Positions 32,261 to 44,267 are shown, counted from the stretch's first letter. The stretch is 64,000 nt of DNA from Nemertoderma westbladi (GCA_032718475.1 JAUCBJ010007863.1:62001-126000), one strand, 5' to 3'. Numbers and translations: made by a program. The notes: generated from the letters alone by a model not told the origin.

Positions 32261-33655
32261 CTATAAAGTAAAATAGTTCGACCCTATAAAGTAAAATAGT
32301 TCGTCCCTATAAAGTAAAATAGTTCGTCCCTATAAAGTAAAATAGTTCGTCCCTATAAAGTAAAATAGTTCGTCCCTATAAAGTAAAATAGTTCGTCCCT
32401 ATAAAGTGAAATAGTTCGTCCCTATAAAGTAAAATAGTTCGTCCCTATAAAGTAAAATAGTTCGTCCCTACAAAGTAAAATAGTTTATCCCTATAAAGTA
32501 AAATAGTTCGTCCCTATAAAGTAAAATAGTTCGTCCCTATAAAGTAAAATAGTTCGTCCCTATAAAGTAAAATAGTTCGTCCCTATAAAGTAAAATAGTT
32601 CGTCCCTATAAAGTAAAATAGTTCGTCCCTATAAAGTAAAATAGTTCGTCCCTATAAAGTGAAATAGTTCGTCCCTATAAAGTAAAATAGTTCGTCCCTA
32701 TAAAGTAAAATAGTTCGTCCCTACAAAGTAAAATAGTTTATCCCTATAAAGTAAAATAGTTCGTCCCTATAAAGTAAAATAGTTCGTCCCTTTAAAGTAA
32801 ATTAGTTCGTCCCTATAAAGTGAAATAGTTCGTCCCTATAAAGTAAAATAGTTCGTCCCTATAAAGTAAAATAGTTCGTCCCTTTAAAGTAAATTAGTTC
32901 GTCCCTATAACGTGAAATAGTTCGTCCCTATAAAGTAAAATAGTTCGTCCCTATAAAGTAAAATAGTTCGTCCCTTTAAAGCAAAATAGTTCGTCCCTAT
33001 AAAGTGAAATAGTTCGTCCCTATAAAGTAAAATAGTTCGTCCCTATAAAGTAAAATAGTTCGTCCCTATAAAGTAAAATAGTTCGTCCCTATAAAGTAAA
33101 ATAGTTCGTCCCTATAAAGTAAAATAGTTCGTCCCTTTAAAGTAAATTAGTTCGTCCCTATAAAGTGAAATAGTTCGTCCCTATAAAGTAAAATAGTTCG
33201 TCCCTATAAAGTAAAATAGTTCGTCCCTTTAAAGCAAAATAGTTTATCCCTATAAAGTAAAATAGTTCGTCCCTATAAAGTAAAATAGTTCGTCCCTTTA
33301 AAGTAAATTAGTTCGTCCCTATAAAGTGAAATAGTTCGTCCCTATAAAGTAAAATAGTTCGTCCCTATAAAGTAAAATAATTCGTCCCTTTAAAGTAAAA
33401 TAGTTCGTCCCTAAAAAAGTAAAATAGTTTGCCCCTATAAAGTAAAATAAATCGTCCCTTTAAAGTAAAAGAGTTCGTCCCTTTAAAGTAAAATAGTTCG
33501 TCCCTTTAAAGTAAAATAGTTCGTCCCTTTAAAGTAAAATAGTTTGCCCTTATAAAGTAAAATAGTTCGTCCCTTTAAAGTAAAATAGTTTGTCCCTATA
33601 AAGAAAAATAGTTCATCCCTTTAAAGTAAAATAGTTCGTCCCTTTAAAGTAAAAT
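32251..33655 (-). repeat. 23-bp minisatellite, left part (about 61 copies), overlapping an ABCA 3' splice site
   Basis: The monomer on the gene strand is TTTACTTTATAG followed by GGACGAACTAT. This is a pyrimidine-rich 3' splice site with the first bases of the exon 32260-32044. The exon-proximal two copies keep GGTCGAAC, the true exon start; the others have GGACGAAC. Higher-order units of about 253 bp (11 monomers) are visible, for example the tacaaag-containing copy at about 32468 and again about 32721. The array was split at 33655 by element B and continues at 44268. Confidence 0.95.
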
Positions 33656-34164
33656 TGTGACGGGATCCGAGAATCCCGGTTTATCCGGTGTTGGTTATGT
33701 ACGCATCCCCGCCGTGTGAGTGAAAAGGAGTTTGTTATTCTTCCAATGTTATTGATAATATAAAATGTGGTATACAATAGCAGCAAGTAGATATAATAAC
33801 AGATAGCAATTGCAGAAACGGTAATATACTAGTAATATGGTGACGGCGGTGACGGTCTTAAACTGTCACCGTACTGCCATGACTGTACTGAGATAACTGG
33901 ATAATAAACTAAACATCAACCGGTAATATACTCTAGGTTGGCCGTATTACTCAGCTGATGCCCTGCTGTCCCCCCATTGGCTAATAACTCACTTCTCACC
34001 CTCCCATCTCCCTGGGAGTGCTTACCCCTGCTGTCACTCTCTCCCTCCCGGAGGTGTAACCTCTGACCCCCGCTGTGTGTGTGTTCCCTTGGGGCCTGTT
34101 GTCCCCGTTTATTGCTTAAAGCCAACTTTGTGTGGGGTGGTTAGCGGAATTGAATACGCTAACA
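33656..34164 (-). repeat. 3' LTR of element B (509 bp, hairpin deleted)
   Basis: It matches 43709-44267 except that a block of about 50 bp is missing between ttattg and tattgc (near 34113). The lost block is exactly the LTR hairpin region. The short repeat attg at the edges suggests deletion by slippage. Confidence 0.88.
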
Positions 34165-35097
34165 CTCCCCCCCATGATATCTTCCCGGTGAGAAGATAGC
34201 ATCCACCTTTAGTGCGCTACAATTCCGCTGGATCCCGATCTACTATCAGGTGTGGGGTGGAATTATTTTCTTCGGAGCCGGCTTTCCAGGCCGCTCCCTA
34301 TGGGTATGATATCGCTACCCCGCCTTGGTACAACTTTACCTATCTTGCACCAAGACATCTGGCGTCCCGTGTAGGGCCGATTGTGGACTCTCACACAATT
34401 TTTGTTTCCCCAACACTCTCACCACTCTAACTCCGCTCTAACTCCGCTCTTACTCTCTCCCCACACCTGAATCGCACTCGCCTGCACTCTCTCTCGCCAG
34501 CAGCTCCTCTCCATACTCCTCTCTACTCTCTACCACTCCCTAAGGCCCTAATCTCTAATGCTACCCCTGTGCTATCATACTATCTAACTCTCTAACTTAC
34601 TAACTACCTACTATCTTCTACCTACTATCTAACTCTCTTACTAACTCTACTAGCTCTAACTAGAACTCGAACTAAAAAACTCTCTAACTCTCTACTAACT
34701 CTAACTCTACTAACTCTCTGACTCCTCTAAGTCTACTCCGCCTACTACTTTCTACGTGGCACTTTCGGTGCCCAAGACCACGCTACTACTACTTCCGTCT
34801 ACATGGCGCTTGCGGTGCCCACAACCCCACTCTACTACTCGTGGCATGTCAATATGCCACACTCCCTATACCGCCGCCGACTTCTAACCTAACCCGGTAC
34901 TACGTACCCTCTACTCCCGTGGTATGTCTATACCACACTCCCTATACCCGCCGCCTTCTAACCTAACTAACTTCTACCTAACTTTCTAACTAACTTTCTG
35001 ACTACTACTTACTGTCTTCTATTAACTACTATCTAACAATCTGACTACTAACTTCTTACTATCTTCTACTAACTTTCTTATTTAATTATTTTATTAT
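34165..35097 (-). other. Element B 3' region: polypurine tract, hairpin and low-complexity DNA
   Basis: Next to the LTR lies the C-run ctccccccc (a purine run on the element strand) and then the hairpin 34171-34203, as in element A. Further out the sequence is ctaact/ctctaact-rich with GTAC-palindromic motifs (ggtactacgtacc near 34890). No gene is seen. No sequence like the exonuclease tail of element A was recognised. Confidence 0.65.
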
Positions 35098-36420
35098 TTA
35101 AATAATTATTTGTACGTGGGAAGGGCGTCTCGCCCTCATTCCCACCCCCCTCAGTCCAAAACATTGGACGACTAAACTCTTAAGGTGCCCCTTCTTCCAG
35201 TAGGCACTCTCCCACTGCCCTCCTATACGTCCTCTTACTCTTCGCCACACTTTCTTCGCCAATTCCAACTGACCAGGAATTGGTTCTCCCTCTTCCGCCA
35301 CCCTAAAATCGGGTCTCTCCGCCGCCTTCTTAACTTCCTCGTCTCTTGGCATCAAAATGCCACCTCCCACCTTGTTGTCTCCCGGCGGCAGAATGAAAAG
35401 AAAGTGAAAGAACAGACAAAACAGAACGTACAATAGTAGTCCTATCCCTTTCAATCCTGTCTTCCTTCTCGACTTCCCCCTTGTCGGTATGCCTCTCAAC
35501 CGGACCGGCGTCTCTTCCGGACACTCCTCTGGACACTCCTCTGGACACTCCTCCAGACTATTGTCCTTCTGACACTCCACCGGACACTCCTCCGGTTTGT
35601 CCTCCGGACATCTCTCCGTCCACTCCTCTCCGTCCCCATACCGATACTTGCTGGGAAATCCATTCTCCCCCGCCAACTCTCCTACTGGCACCTCCCTGCC
35701 TGGCTTATCTACTATCTCCGGCTTCTTCTCTTCGTCCTCTGAGTCTAAGGTGCCTGGTAGCATGCACCCTGATGTCTCCGTCACCCTGGATGGAATATTG
35801 GTTTTAACTGGGCCGCTAAGCATCCATCCGAACGGCGTGAGGATCGCCGTTGGATCCCGCTGCCTGTCTTCGCCGAAGACCGTCTGTGTTCTCTCGTGGG
35901 CCGTCGGGCAGTCCATTCCTACTATAATGGATACCTTCCTAACGTCCACCTTTGGTATTGAGAAATCGATACCGTCCAGGAATCTATATTGTTCGACCTC
36001 AATGTTGGTTGGTTGCCTGGCGTTGATATTTATCGATTCTATCACCTGGATGGGGTCGATGGTCGCCCCATAGTCGCATCCTGGTGCAATCGCTGATATC
36101 CTGCACCACCCCGTCCTCATCTCCAGGACCTCATCCTTACTTGAGACGGTAGTTACCGCCATTCTATTTGGCCTCGTCTTTATCCCTATCTCTTCGGCCA
36201 CCCAGTTCTCCACCAGCGTGAAGGCTGCTCCGCTGTCGACCAGCATTAATGTCGTTACTGATCGACCGCCCTCTCCTGATATCTTCACAGGTACTACCCC
36301 GAGTAGTACTTTTCTCTTCTTTCTTGCCACTGTCGTGCTTGTAGCCATTGTTTGGCCTCCAGTCTCGAACTCTTTAACTGCTGTTTCTCTACACTCTCTG
36401 GATCTGTGTCCTTCTACCAC
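35098..36420 (-). CDS. Element B zinc knuckle end and aspartic protease ORF (440 aa)
   Basis: The frame opens inside the last knuckle (EGHRSREC). At about residues 50-75 it has LLGVVPVKISGEGG followed by LMLVDSGAAFTLVENWVAEE. D-S-G-A is the catalytic aspartate motif of the BEL/Pao retropepsin (DUF1758 type). A later block, SIIVGMDCPTAHE followed by AILTPFGWMLSGP, is also typical (the conserved D and the G-W-x-x-x-G-P ending). After it come an acidic stretch with tandem EECPEECPE repeats and a basic, hydrophobic C-terminus (a possible membrane segment VLFCLFFHFLFILP). No polymerase follows. Element C has the same layout. Confidence 0.75.
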   Translation of the reverse strand: MVEGHRSRECRETAVKEFETGGQTMATSTTVARKKRKVLLGVVPVKISGEGGRSVTTLMLVDSGAAFTLVENWVAEEIGIKTRPNRMAVTTVSSKDEVLEMRTGWCRISAIAPGCDYGATIDPIQVIESININARQPTNIEVEQYRFLDGIDFSIPKVDVRKVSIIVGMDCPTAHERTQTVFGEDRQRDPTAILTPFGWMLSGPVKTNIPSRVTETSGCMLPGTLDSEDEEKKPEIVDKPGREVPVGELAGENGFPSKYRYGDGEEWTERCPEDKPEECPVECQKDNSLEECPEECPEECPEETPVRLRGIPTRGKSRRKTGLKGIGLLLYVLFCLFFHFLFILPPGDNKVGGGILMPRDEEVKKAAERPDFRVAEEGEPIPGQLELAKKVWRRVRGRIGGQWESAYWKKGHLKSLVVQCFGLRGVGMRARRPSHVQIII

Positions 36421-36685
36421 ACATCGATGACAGTCCGTTTGCGTCTGTGTAGGCTACACGGTCTTCTTTGGGCAACGCTTGCCAGTATTTACAACTCATG
36501 GTCTTATGGGTTCCATCCCGATGTAATTGGCATTCAAATCCTGGATTGTAGCATTCCCTGTATAGTCCCTCACGTATTGTGCGTAGGTTTACATCTACCG
36601 ATTTAGTGTTTTGGTTATCTAGACTCGGCCTACTGGGTATGTTGGGATTGTGTTTATTTGTGGTGTTATTTTCTTTCTGTCCCTG

Positions 36686-37541
36686 TCACGGTGTGGCCCT
36701 ACTCCCAGCTAACTGTGGGCTTGTAGCCCTCTGTGTGGCCGCGTGTGGTAGTGACTGTCTTACTCTCGGGAATGGATCTGCAGGATTGTGTTCGGGTTTA
36801 GGCCTGTTGTACTCGATCTTTGGTGCCTTCCCCAAACTATCCTCACTATAGACTGGGTCTGTGATCAACTCGGCTTCGTAGTTGAGGAAGTTTGACATTT
36901 CCTCTAGGCCCGGTTCCGCACCCTTCTTCTCTCAAGTGGAGAAAGCGATTTTCCTCCACTTACTGCGCAGCCAGATCGGCAGTGCCTGCGCTATCGTGGT
37001 GATGTTATTAGATGCGTTGAGTTCTTACGGCGCGTCTAGCGTCTTCAACACGATTAACGCCTTCTCGACCTTGTTCGCAAAGGTCGTTATGCTAACGGGG
37101 TTGTCCTGTAGGCCACCCGATGTTATACCTCTCAGGGTTTGCCGGATGATCTTGGCTGGGTGTCCGTATTCCCTGTCTAGCGCCCGCCATGCTGTCGTGA
37201 AGCCACCCTCGATGCCCTGGTACTGCCTCACGATGTCGTATGCTGGGCCTCCTGTATACACTTGTAGATATTTTAGGCACTCCACCTGCGTCAAGTTCTT
37301 ACTTAGTATCTCGTTGCTGTACATGCGCCGAAATTGCAGGTATTCTTCCGGCCTACTCCCATCGAATTTAAACGGTTCCACGGGTTGTAACTCGATCCTG
37401 GTTTTAAATGAATCGATTAACGTGGCCATTCCCATCTCTTGCGCTTCCAATGGGTTCGATGGATGCTGTATAGATTCTCCCGTTGGGTGCGGTCCGCCCG
37501 TCCTATCTGTTGATTTTATTTGAGTTGGATACATCATTGGG
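36686..37541 (-). pseudogene. Element B capsid-like gag domain, frameshifted
   Basis: Minus-strand frames 37541-37025 and 36898-36686 carry PVEPFKFDGSRPEEYLQFRR, GGPAYDIVRQYQGIEGG and NFLNYEAELITDPVYSED. These match element C almost residue for residue. The pattern is the BEL/Pao DUF1759 gag domain. Near 37024-36900 the frame is broken relative to element C. The upstream end at 37541 is the LINE insertion point. Confidence 0.75.
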
Positions 37542-37547
37542 GGTAAC

Positions 37548-40500
37548 CAATGAACCAATGAACCAATGGACCATGTGTTTATTCGACAAAATCGAGGAAG
37601 GTGTACTTTTATATGGCGAAACACATGACATAATTGTAGTAGGTGACTTGAACTCCAGGACGGGGACGGAGCTAGATTATATCGACAGCGACGATTTCAC
37701 TGGAAATAGTTTCTTTGACAATTTACTACCTCCAGATTATATTTATGACTCTGACGATATATGGGGAGGTGTGCAGAAAATTAGAAACAACTGTGATAAA
37801 GTGGTTAACCAATATGGGAGAAGACTATTGCAATTGTGCCGGTCGACTGGTCTTAAGATAATGAATGGACGGGTGGGTGAAGACGCTACCCAAGGACAAT
37901 GCACATACTACTCAGTATCAGGAGCAACAGGATTGGGTAAATCAAATATTGACCTTATGCTAGTTGATACTAAATTATTATGCAACACTGTGGCTTTCAA
38001 GGTTCATGTTGACAGTATGATACCTACAAAACACTGCATGGTAAGCGCAACATTAGCCTGGAAAGCTACAATAAGAGAATGTAATGCCACCCAGGGAAAT
38101 AGTGACAAAAAACATACAAATGACTATAGTACACGGTTCTCATGGAAACAGACAAAAAGTAGTCAGTTCGTGGATCTACTTGGTTCTGACGAATTCAAAG
38201 CCAGCGCAAACAGTCTCTTAGACGACCTCGGAAGTGGCAGTTACACGCAGGAATCTGTCGAAGAAGCAGCCAAGAAGTTAACAGACTGTATACAGACTGT
38301 AGCGGGACAGTTATTTAAAGTGGGGACAAATAACACATGTAAGAGTAGGGATAGTACTAACGACAATAATGAGTGCCTGTGGTTTAATGACGAATGCTTA
38401 GAAAAGCGAACGGCATTTAGGAATGCACTCAATAAGTGGAAGTCTGATCGGACAGTGGCGTCAAAAATCGTTGTATCCCACACCCGTAGTATGTATTGTA
38501 AGACACTGAGACGAGCACGGGCAAATTACAGACGTGACCAGTCACGAAATTTGGAACAGTTAAGTTTGGAGGTAAATGAGACAAGGAAATTTTGGACTCT
38601 ACTGAAAAATTCAACCGGTAACAAAAATAAATCACAACAATCTAAATTATCTCTTGATGACTTCGAAGAACATTTTAGGAACCTATGTTCTGGAACACCA
38701 GAATTTTCGGACATGGGAGTAGATCCACATGTTGACATAGACGTTAATAACAGTAAAAATTTAATGGAAAAGGAACTGTCTCAGCCCTTTACGGAGGATG
38801 AAGTAAATATTGCTATTGACAAACTTAAAAGACACAAAGCCCCGGGAATGGATATGCTACTAAATGAGTTCTTCATTGAAGGTAAAGCAGCCCTTACTCC
38901 ACTAATAACCCCTTTGTTCAATGCTGTGCTCTATTCTGGTAACTTCCCAAGAGCCTGGGCTGCGGCTCTGGTAACGCCAATCTATAAGAATAAAGGTAGT
39001 AAGGATGACGCGGGAAACTACAGAGGGATATCTTTGTTAAGTTGCTTAGGAAAACTATTCACCTCAATTCTAAACTACAGAATTTCCTGGTGGGCAGAAG
39101 GTTTTCAGGTGTTAAACGACTCCCAGGCTGCTTTTCGTGCAGGCTACAGAACAACAGACCATTTGTTTGTGTTAAGTGGGTTGATAAATTATCTCACGTC
39201 TCATGGTAATAAACTGTATTGCGGATTTATAGATTTTCAAAAGGCATTTGACCGTGTGGAACGCGATGCTCTATGGGTGAAACTCAATTGCCTTGGATTT
39301 TCAGGAAAGATATTTCAGGTTATTAAGAGTCTCTATGAAAGTGTGAAGTCGCGAGTGAAATGGAATGGGGGCATATCTGAGGCGTATGACTGCTTTTTGG
39401 GCGTATTGCAAGGGGAATGTTTGTCCCCGGTACTTTTTATTCTTTTTCTCAATGATCTGGAGGCTGAGCTGAGACTTGGCGGTGTGAATGGTATCACCCT
39501 ATCCCACTTGCAGCTATTTCTATTACTTTACGCGGACGATCTGGTACTAATAGCCACCACAGGATCGGACTTACAGAGATCTTTTGATATCTTAGGGGCT
39601 TATTCTGAGTATTGGGGCCTACGGGTTAATCTGGACAAAACAAATGTCGTAGTTTTTCGGAGAGGGGGTTCATTGGCGAGAGGAGACAAATGGTTTTATA
39701 AAGGGGAGAGTGTTGGTGTTGTCTCACAATACAATTATCTGGGAATCACCTTGTCATTTACAGGTAAATTTGCATGCGCCCAAAGAATACTGGCGCAAAA
39801 GGCTGAAAAGGGTTTATTCTCGCTCTATAGGTATTTTATTAAATTCCCAAATTTGTCATTTGCATTGAAGTACAAGCTATTTTCGATATTGATTGCGCCA
39901 ATTTTAAGTTACGGTGCCGATGTTTGGGGATTTCATTCTGCTCCGGCAATTGAGCGTGTTCATTTAGCTTTTTTGAAACGCCTACTTGGAGTAAAACGGA
40001 GCACTCCTGATTTTGCCGTCTACGGGGAAACTGGGGCTGTGCCGCTTTCAGTTTCACGAAAGCTGACAATTGTAAAATTTTGGGTAAGAACTTTGACTCT
40101 CCCGGAGACGAGACTGACTAAACGTATGTATCAGGTACTTTATGAGGATGCACTGCAGGGGTCAGCGACAAACTGGGTTTCAATGGTAAGGGATGTATTA
40201 AATGGCCTGGGCCAAAGTTGGGCATGGGAGTCTCAAAATGTTGGGGATGCCAAATTATTCTTAAATAACGTTAGGGGAGTTTTAATGGATCAATTCATAC
40301 AAGGGTGGTGGGCTGATATATCAAACTCTTCCAAAGGACAATATTACGTTAAAGATAAATTCGGAACAGAAGAATATCTACATTTATTAAAGGACAATAA
40401 TGGCTTACGTCAAACCCTCGCAAGGTTTCGGTGCTCGTCCCACAACTTAGAGATTGAAGTTGGTCGTTGGGATCACAGAGCTGTACAGGATCGGGTGTGT

Positions 40501-40722
40501 AAAATTTGTAACTTAGGGGAAGTAGAACATGAGTACCACTTTCTGCTTGTGTGTCCTGCTTACTCAAATATAAGGCAAACTTATTTACGGCAATATTACA
40601 CTATAAACCCATCGGTATATAAGTTTAAGGCATTACTACGGCGCAAACCAGATTTAAAAAACTTAGCTTTATATCTGAGTAAAGCATTTGCCGTAAGGGA
40701 GCGATTGCTAGCAAGATTATAG
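37548..40722 (+). CDS. LINE ORF2: partial endonuclease and reverse transcriptase
   Basis: The frame is open for about 1,058 codons. It begins within an apurinic-type endonuclease (IIVVGDLNSRTG, then NIDLMLVD). Next come a helical spacer, a reverse transcriptase with KRHKAPGMDMLLNEF, NYRGISLLSCLGKLF, FIDFQKAFDRV, LQGECLSPVLF and the catalytic LLYADDLVLIA (YADD at 39529-39540), and a C-terminal Cys/His motif CKICNLGEVEHEYHFLLVC (about 40500-40555). No stop or frameshift is seen, so the insertion is fairly young, but without the endonuclease N-terminus it cannot move itself. The reading frame formally runs in from element B sequence at 37483. Clade assignment beyond the Jockey/CR1/I group is not possible by eye. 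Confidence 0.85.
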
Positions 40723-40787
40723 TTAATGTGCAATTCAACAATAACATATACGTATGCTTGTTGTCGATTAATAATAATAATAATAAA
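37548..40787 (+). mobile_element. 5'-truncated LINE inserted in element B
   Basis: The insertion is bounded by the short duplication ggtaac (37542-37547 and 40788-40793); element C shows the empty site. It ends in a taa microsatellite (40770-40787), the type of tail seen in I/CR1/Jockey-group elements. The 5' end lies inside the endonuclease domain, so the start of the element was lost at insertion. The orientation is opposite to element B. Confidence 0.88.
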
Positions 40788-40885
40788 GGTAACGGCCCCC
40801 TCCATATTTTGACCTGTTCTCGTCCAGGGGGTTCGATGTTCTCACTGCTGTTCGAGTATATTGTTGATATTGTAATGGGGGAATG

Positions 40886-43650
40886 TCACCCTGCCCCCCC
40901 CCCCCCCCCCCCCACCGGTATGTTTGGTACTGTGGTTGATGTTAATATATTGGGGCCCATACATCTATCTGCAATAACTCTCCCCTCTCCTGGATATATG
41001 TAGTGTCCTTGCATATTATAGACATGCTGCTGTACCGATATAGGCCTACCCACTTCTTGCCTACCTACCGGTATGTACTCTGCGACTTCCGGGTTTAATC
41101 CCGTCGTTCGCGCTACCCTATCGCCCACACTATCTCTCCCAGCATGGCCTATAATAGTATGTGCAGTAAGGCCTACAGTATGCCCTGCAGTCTGCATGTG
41201 CCCTTCCAAACCGAAGTTGAATTCTCTCGAATCTCGAATCTCCCCGCGACTACCGTACTCTCAATCGGCAGCTATATCCCATCGGGAAGTTTCTTTTCGA
41301 TCCCCTCTTCTATTCTCGTCCTCATATTGGTACGTCCTGTACCCCTCTCCTGGCGTGCGGTGCGTTTCTCAGGGGCGATGGCAATCTCCCGAAGTTCGAC
41401 CCCACTGACTGACTAACTCTGTCTCTACTGCCGACGGCTCGCTATCCGTCCTCGCTCTCCGGTTGCTCCTAGCAACGACTCTTCTATTATTATCTTCACT
41501 TCTTCTCTCTTCGACGTCTCGGTTAAACTCTACTAATCTTCTTCTATCTTCGACCTCTTTGTTAAACTCTACTAATCTTCTTCTCTCTTCTGACAGGGCT
41601 CGACTTCTCGTCGCTCGCCCACTCTCGGCGCTAACATCTGACTCTACTCTGTCCAGCTGGACCCTCCTGCGGATACTCGCCATCCCCCTACTATTCTCCG
41701 TCGTCGGGTGCTGCGGTTCACCTAACTTGCCCCGCGCATTATCCGCCGACGCCTGTGGGACATTCTCTGCCCCCCCCCCCTCGTGGTGGGGCGCCCGTAG
41801 CCCCCCCCCCCCGCCACTTCTAACTTCACTATCTCTCACTATACTTCTGCGTCCCTCTTGTCGGACATTCTCTACACCCTTCTCTCGCCACTAATCTTCC
41901 GTGGTGGGGCGCCCGTAGCCCCCCCCCCCCCCCCCCACCCGCTACTTCTAACTTCACTACCTCTTACTTCACTTCTACGTCCCTCTTGTGGGGCGTTCTC
42001 TGCCCCCCCTCTCTCGCCACTGATCTTTTATGGTGGGGCGCCCATAGCCCACCCCCCCCCCCCCACTCGCCACATCTAACTTCACTACCTCTTACTTCAC
42101 TTCTACACCACCCTCTAGTCGACGCACTGTCTCTACTGCGGCTGGGTCTATTCACACCCGCCTCTCTCTCTACTACTGTGTGGCCTACCAGGCCCACCTC
42201 GGGTTGACTCAACCCCGTCGCTCCCTGCCTAACTACGTGGCCTACCAGGCCCCCGTTGGGGTCTCTCGCCCCCGCTACTCCCTGCGCACTAAATGCGTTG
42301 CCTTGCAGGCTACCGTTGGCCGGACTACCTGTGTCTCCTACATTAGTATTAATAGCCCCGTTGTCAATATTATTTGTTAAATCAATTAAATCCTCCAAAT
42401 CAATTAAATTATTTTGCACACCTAAATCAGAAACGGGATTATTATTTAAATTATTTTGTGTATTTAGATTTAAATTATTTGGATTATTTTGAATATTTGA
42501 ATTAATTTTATTATTTGAATTTAAATTTAAATTACCGGGTAAAATATTTCCTGTAATAAAGGGATTAGGGTTATCTACTACGGTACTATTAATATTAACG
42601 TTTTCTAATCTATTGTTATTACCCCCCCCCCCCCCCCGCCCGTACGGTTACACCAGTCTTGGGTCTGTCGTCCGGTCCCTAAGTGGGGTATTAGCAAACG
42701 TTTCTCTCTCTCCATCCTCCCGCAGACTTTGCTCGGCCAACTCTGTCTCTCTCGCAACCCTCTCAAGCCACCTCGCCTCGCGCTCTTTACACTCGCTCGC
42801 CCTTCTCACCTCACGCTCTTTACGCTGACACGCCAGATTTATTTCTAACACCCTTCTTTCTTTCGTGGAGGATGTAGCAGGCTTATCGGTTGCGACGGAC
42901 TCCCGTCGCCCCTCCGTCCTTCTAACTTTCCCCCGCTTTCCAGGGTTCTCGCTGACTGATGAGACCGAATCCTCGGAGTTAACCTCGGATTCGCCCTCGT
43001 GCGGTCCCACCCAACCCAATAACTTAACTCCCCTGGCATCAACTAAGTATGGCCCTACGTACACTACGCTAGGTTCCATACCCCTACATTCCCATAGTTC
43101 AAACAGTTCGCTGGCAACCCCTCTCGCTCTCCCATCAGCTAGTTCTTCCTCCCCAAAGCGCACTAAGCAATCAAAATGTTTATTCGACTCACCTAGCCGC
43201 TTCTCTAGCTTCACCTGATCTAGTTCCCCTCCCTCCTTTGCTTCCTTTATCTGCCTTCTCGTCGCGTTGTAGGCCCGCCTGGTCGCTAACTCCGACGTCC
43301 TTGTCGCCGACATCCTCTCTATCCCTCCGGGTCCGGCGTCGTACCGGCGGCCCCACCGTCACCGTTCCGCTGGGCCGTCCGTCGCCCTCGGCCTGTGGCT
43401 GGCCGGCGAAATCGGCACGTCGACCGCCGTCGTGTGTCGACTTGTCTCTCCTCTCTCTCGACTTGTCTCTCCCTCCTCTCGACTCGTCTCTTCCTCCCTG
43501 TGGTAGACGGCCGCCCTCCGCCTGGGCCGCCGGACCGTCTCTCGTCGACGAATCCGGCCTCGTGGGTTGATACCGTCTCGCCGTGGCCTGGCGGATCGTT
43601 AGGTTGTCGTCCGGGGTCCGCGGCGGTGTCCTCTCTCCTTCTTGACTCAT
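40886..43650 (-). pseudogene. Element B gag, N-terminal two-thirds, broken into several frames
   Basis: The start MSQEGERTPPRTPDD at 43650 matches elements A and C. Pieces in order: 43650-43189 (head), 43313-42648 (conserved block LGESNKHF, VYVGPYLVDARGVKLLGW, then coiled coil), a C homopolymer at about 42618-42637 (poly-G on the coding strand), an Asn-rich AT-rich stretch 42360-42600, 42419-41964 (VGH-type repeats), and 41839-41369 and 41209-40886 (Arg/Glu-rich, ending in poly-Gly at another C run). Each change of frame lies at or near a homopolymer or in low-complexity DNA. Several C runs between 41769 and 42064 are additional copies of the same module. Confidence 0.7.
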
Positions 43651-43708
43651 CTTTGTCTCTGGTGGCTGGCAGTCACAGTTTCTCAGGCAGTTCTCAAGAG
43701 TTTAAGAC

Positions 43709-44267
43709 TGTGACGGGATCCGAGAATCCCAGTTTATCCGGTGTTGTTTATGTACGCGTCCCCGCCGTGTGATTGAAAAGGAGTTTGTTGTTCTTCCAAT
43801 GTTATTGATAATATAAAATGTGGTATACAATAGCAGCAAGTAGATATAATAACAGATAGCAATTGCAGAAACGGTAATATACTAGTAATATGGTGACGGC
43901 GGTGACGGTCTTAAACTGTCACCGTACTGCCATGACTGTACTGAGATAACTGGATAATAAACTAAACATCAACCGGTAATATACTCTAGGTTGGCCGTAT
44001 TACTCAGCTGATGCCCTGCTGTCCCCCCATTGGCTAATAACTCACTTCTCACCCTCCCATCTCCCTGGGAGTGCTTCCCCCCGCTGCTGTCACTCTCTCC
44101 CTCCCGGAGGTGTAACCTCTGACCCCCGCTGTGTGTGTGTTCCCTTGGGGCCTGTTGTCCCCGTTTATTGGGGTGACACGAGGTTGATTGGTAATCAACC
44201 TCGTGCTCCCAATATTGCTTAAAGCCAACTTTGTGTGGGGTGGTTAGCGGAATTGAATACGCTAACA
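43709..44267 (-). repeat. 5' LTR of element B (559 bp)
   Basis: On the element strand it starts TGTTAGCG and ends CCGTCACA. It holds the conserved hairpin at 44177-44205 (perfect 12-bp arms cacgaggttgat / atcaacctcgtg). It is clearly related to the LTRs of A and C in the end sequences, the hairpin and the gcaatattgg box. Confidence 0.9.

Larger units (their letters stand above)
33656..44267 (-). mobile_element. LTR retroelement B (same family as A and C), gag-protease only, carrying a LINE
   Basis: The element lies on the minus strand between perfect 5-bp duplications aaaat (33651-33655 and 44268-44272) in the 23-bp array. Its 5' LTR is 43709-44267 and its 3' LTR 33656-34164. The order in element direction is gag (43650 downward), a LINE insertion (37548-40787), capsid-like domain (37541-36686), zinc knuckle and protease (36420-35098), low-complexity region, hairpin with polypurine tract, and LTR. 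No reverse transcriptase, RNase H or integrase lies between protease and 3' LTR, so it is non-autonomous. Confidence 0.9.

Noticed and set aside
35597-36073. Plus-strand frame opposite the element B protease
   Set aside because: The same shadow effect as in element C; no independent motif.
37025-37523. Plus-strand frame 36882-37523 before the LINE
   Set aside because: Antisense of the element B capsid-like domain, which is confirmed by its match to element C.
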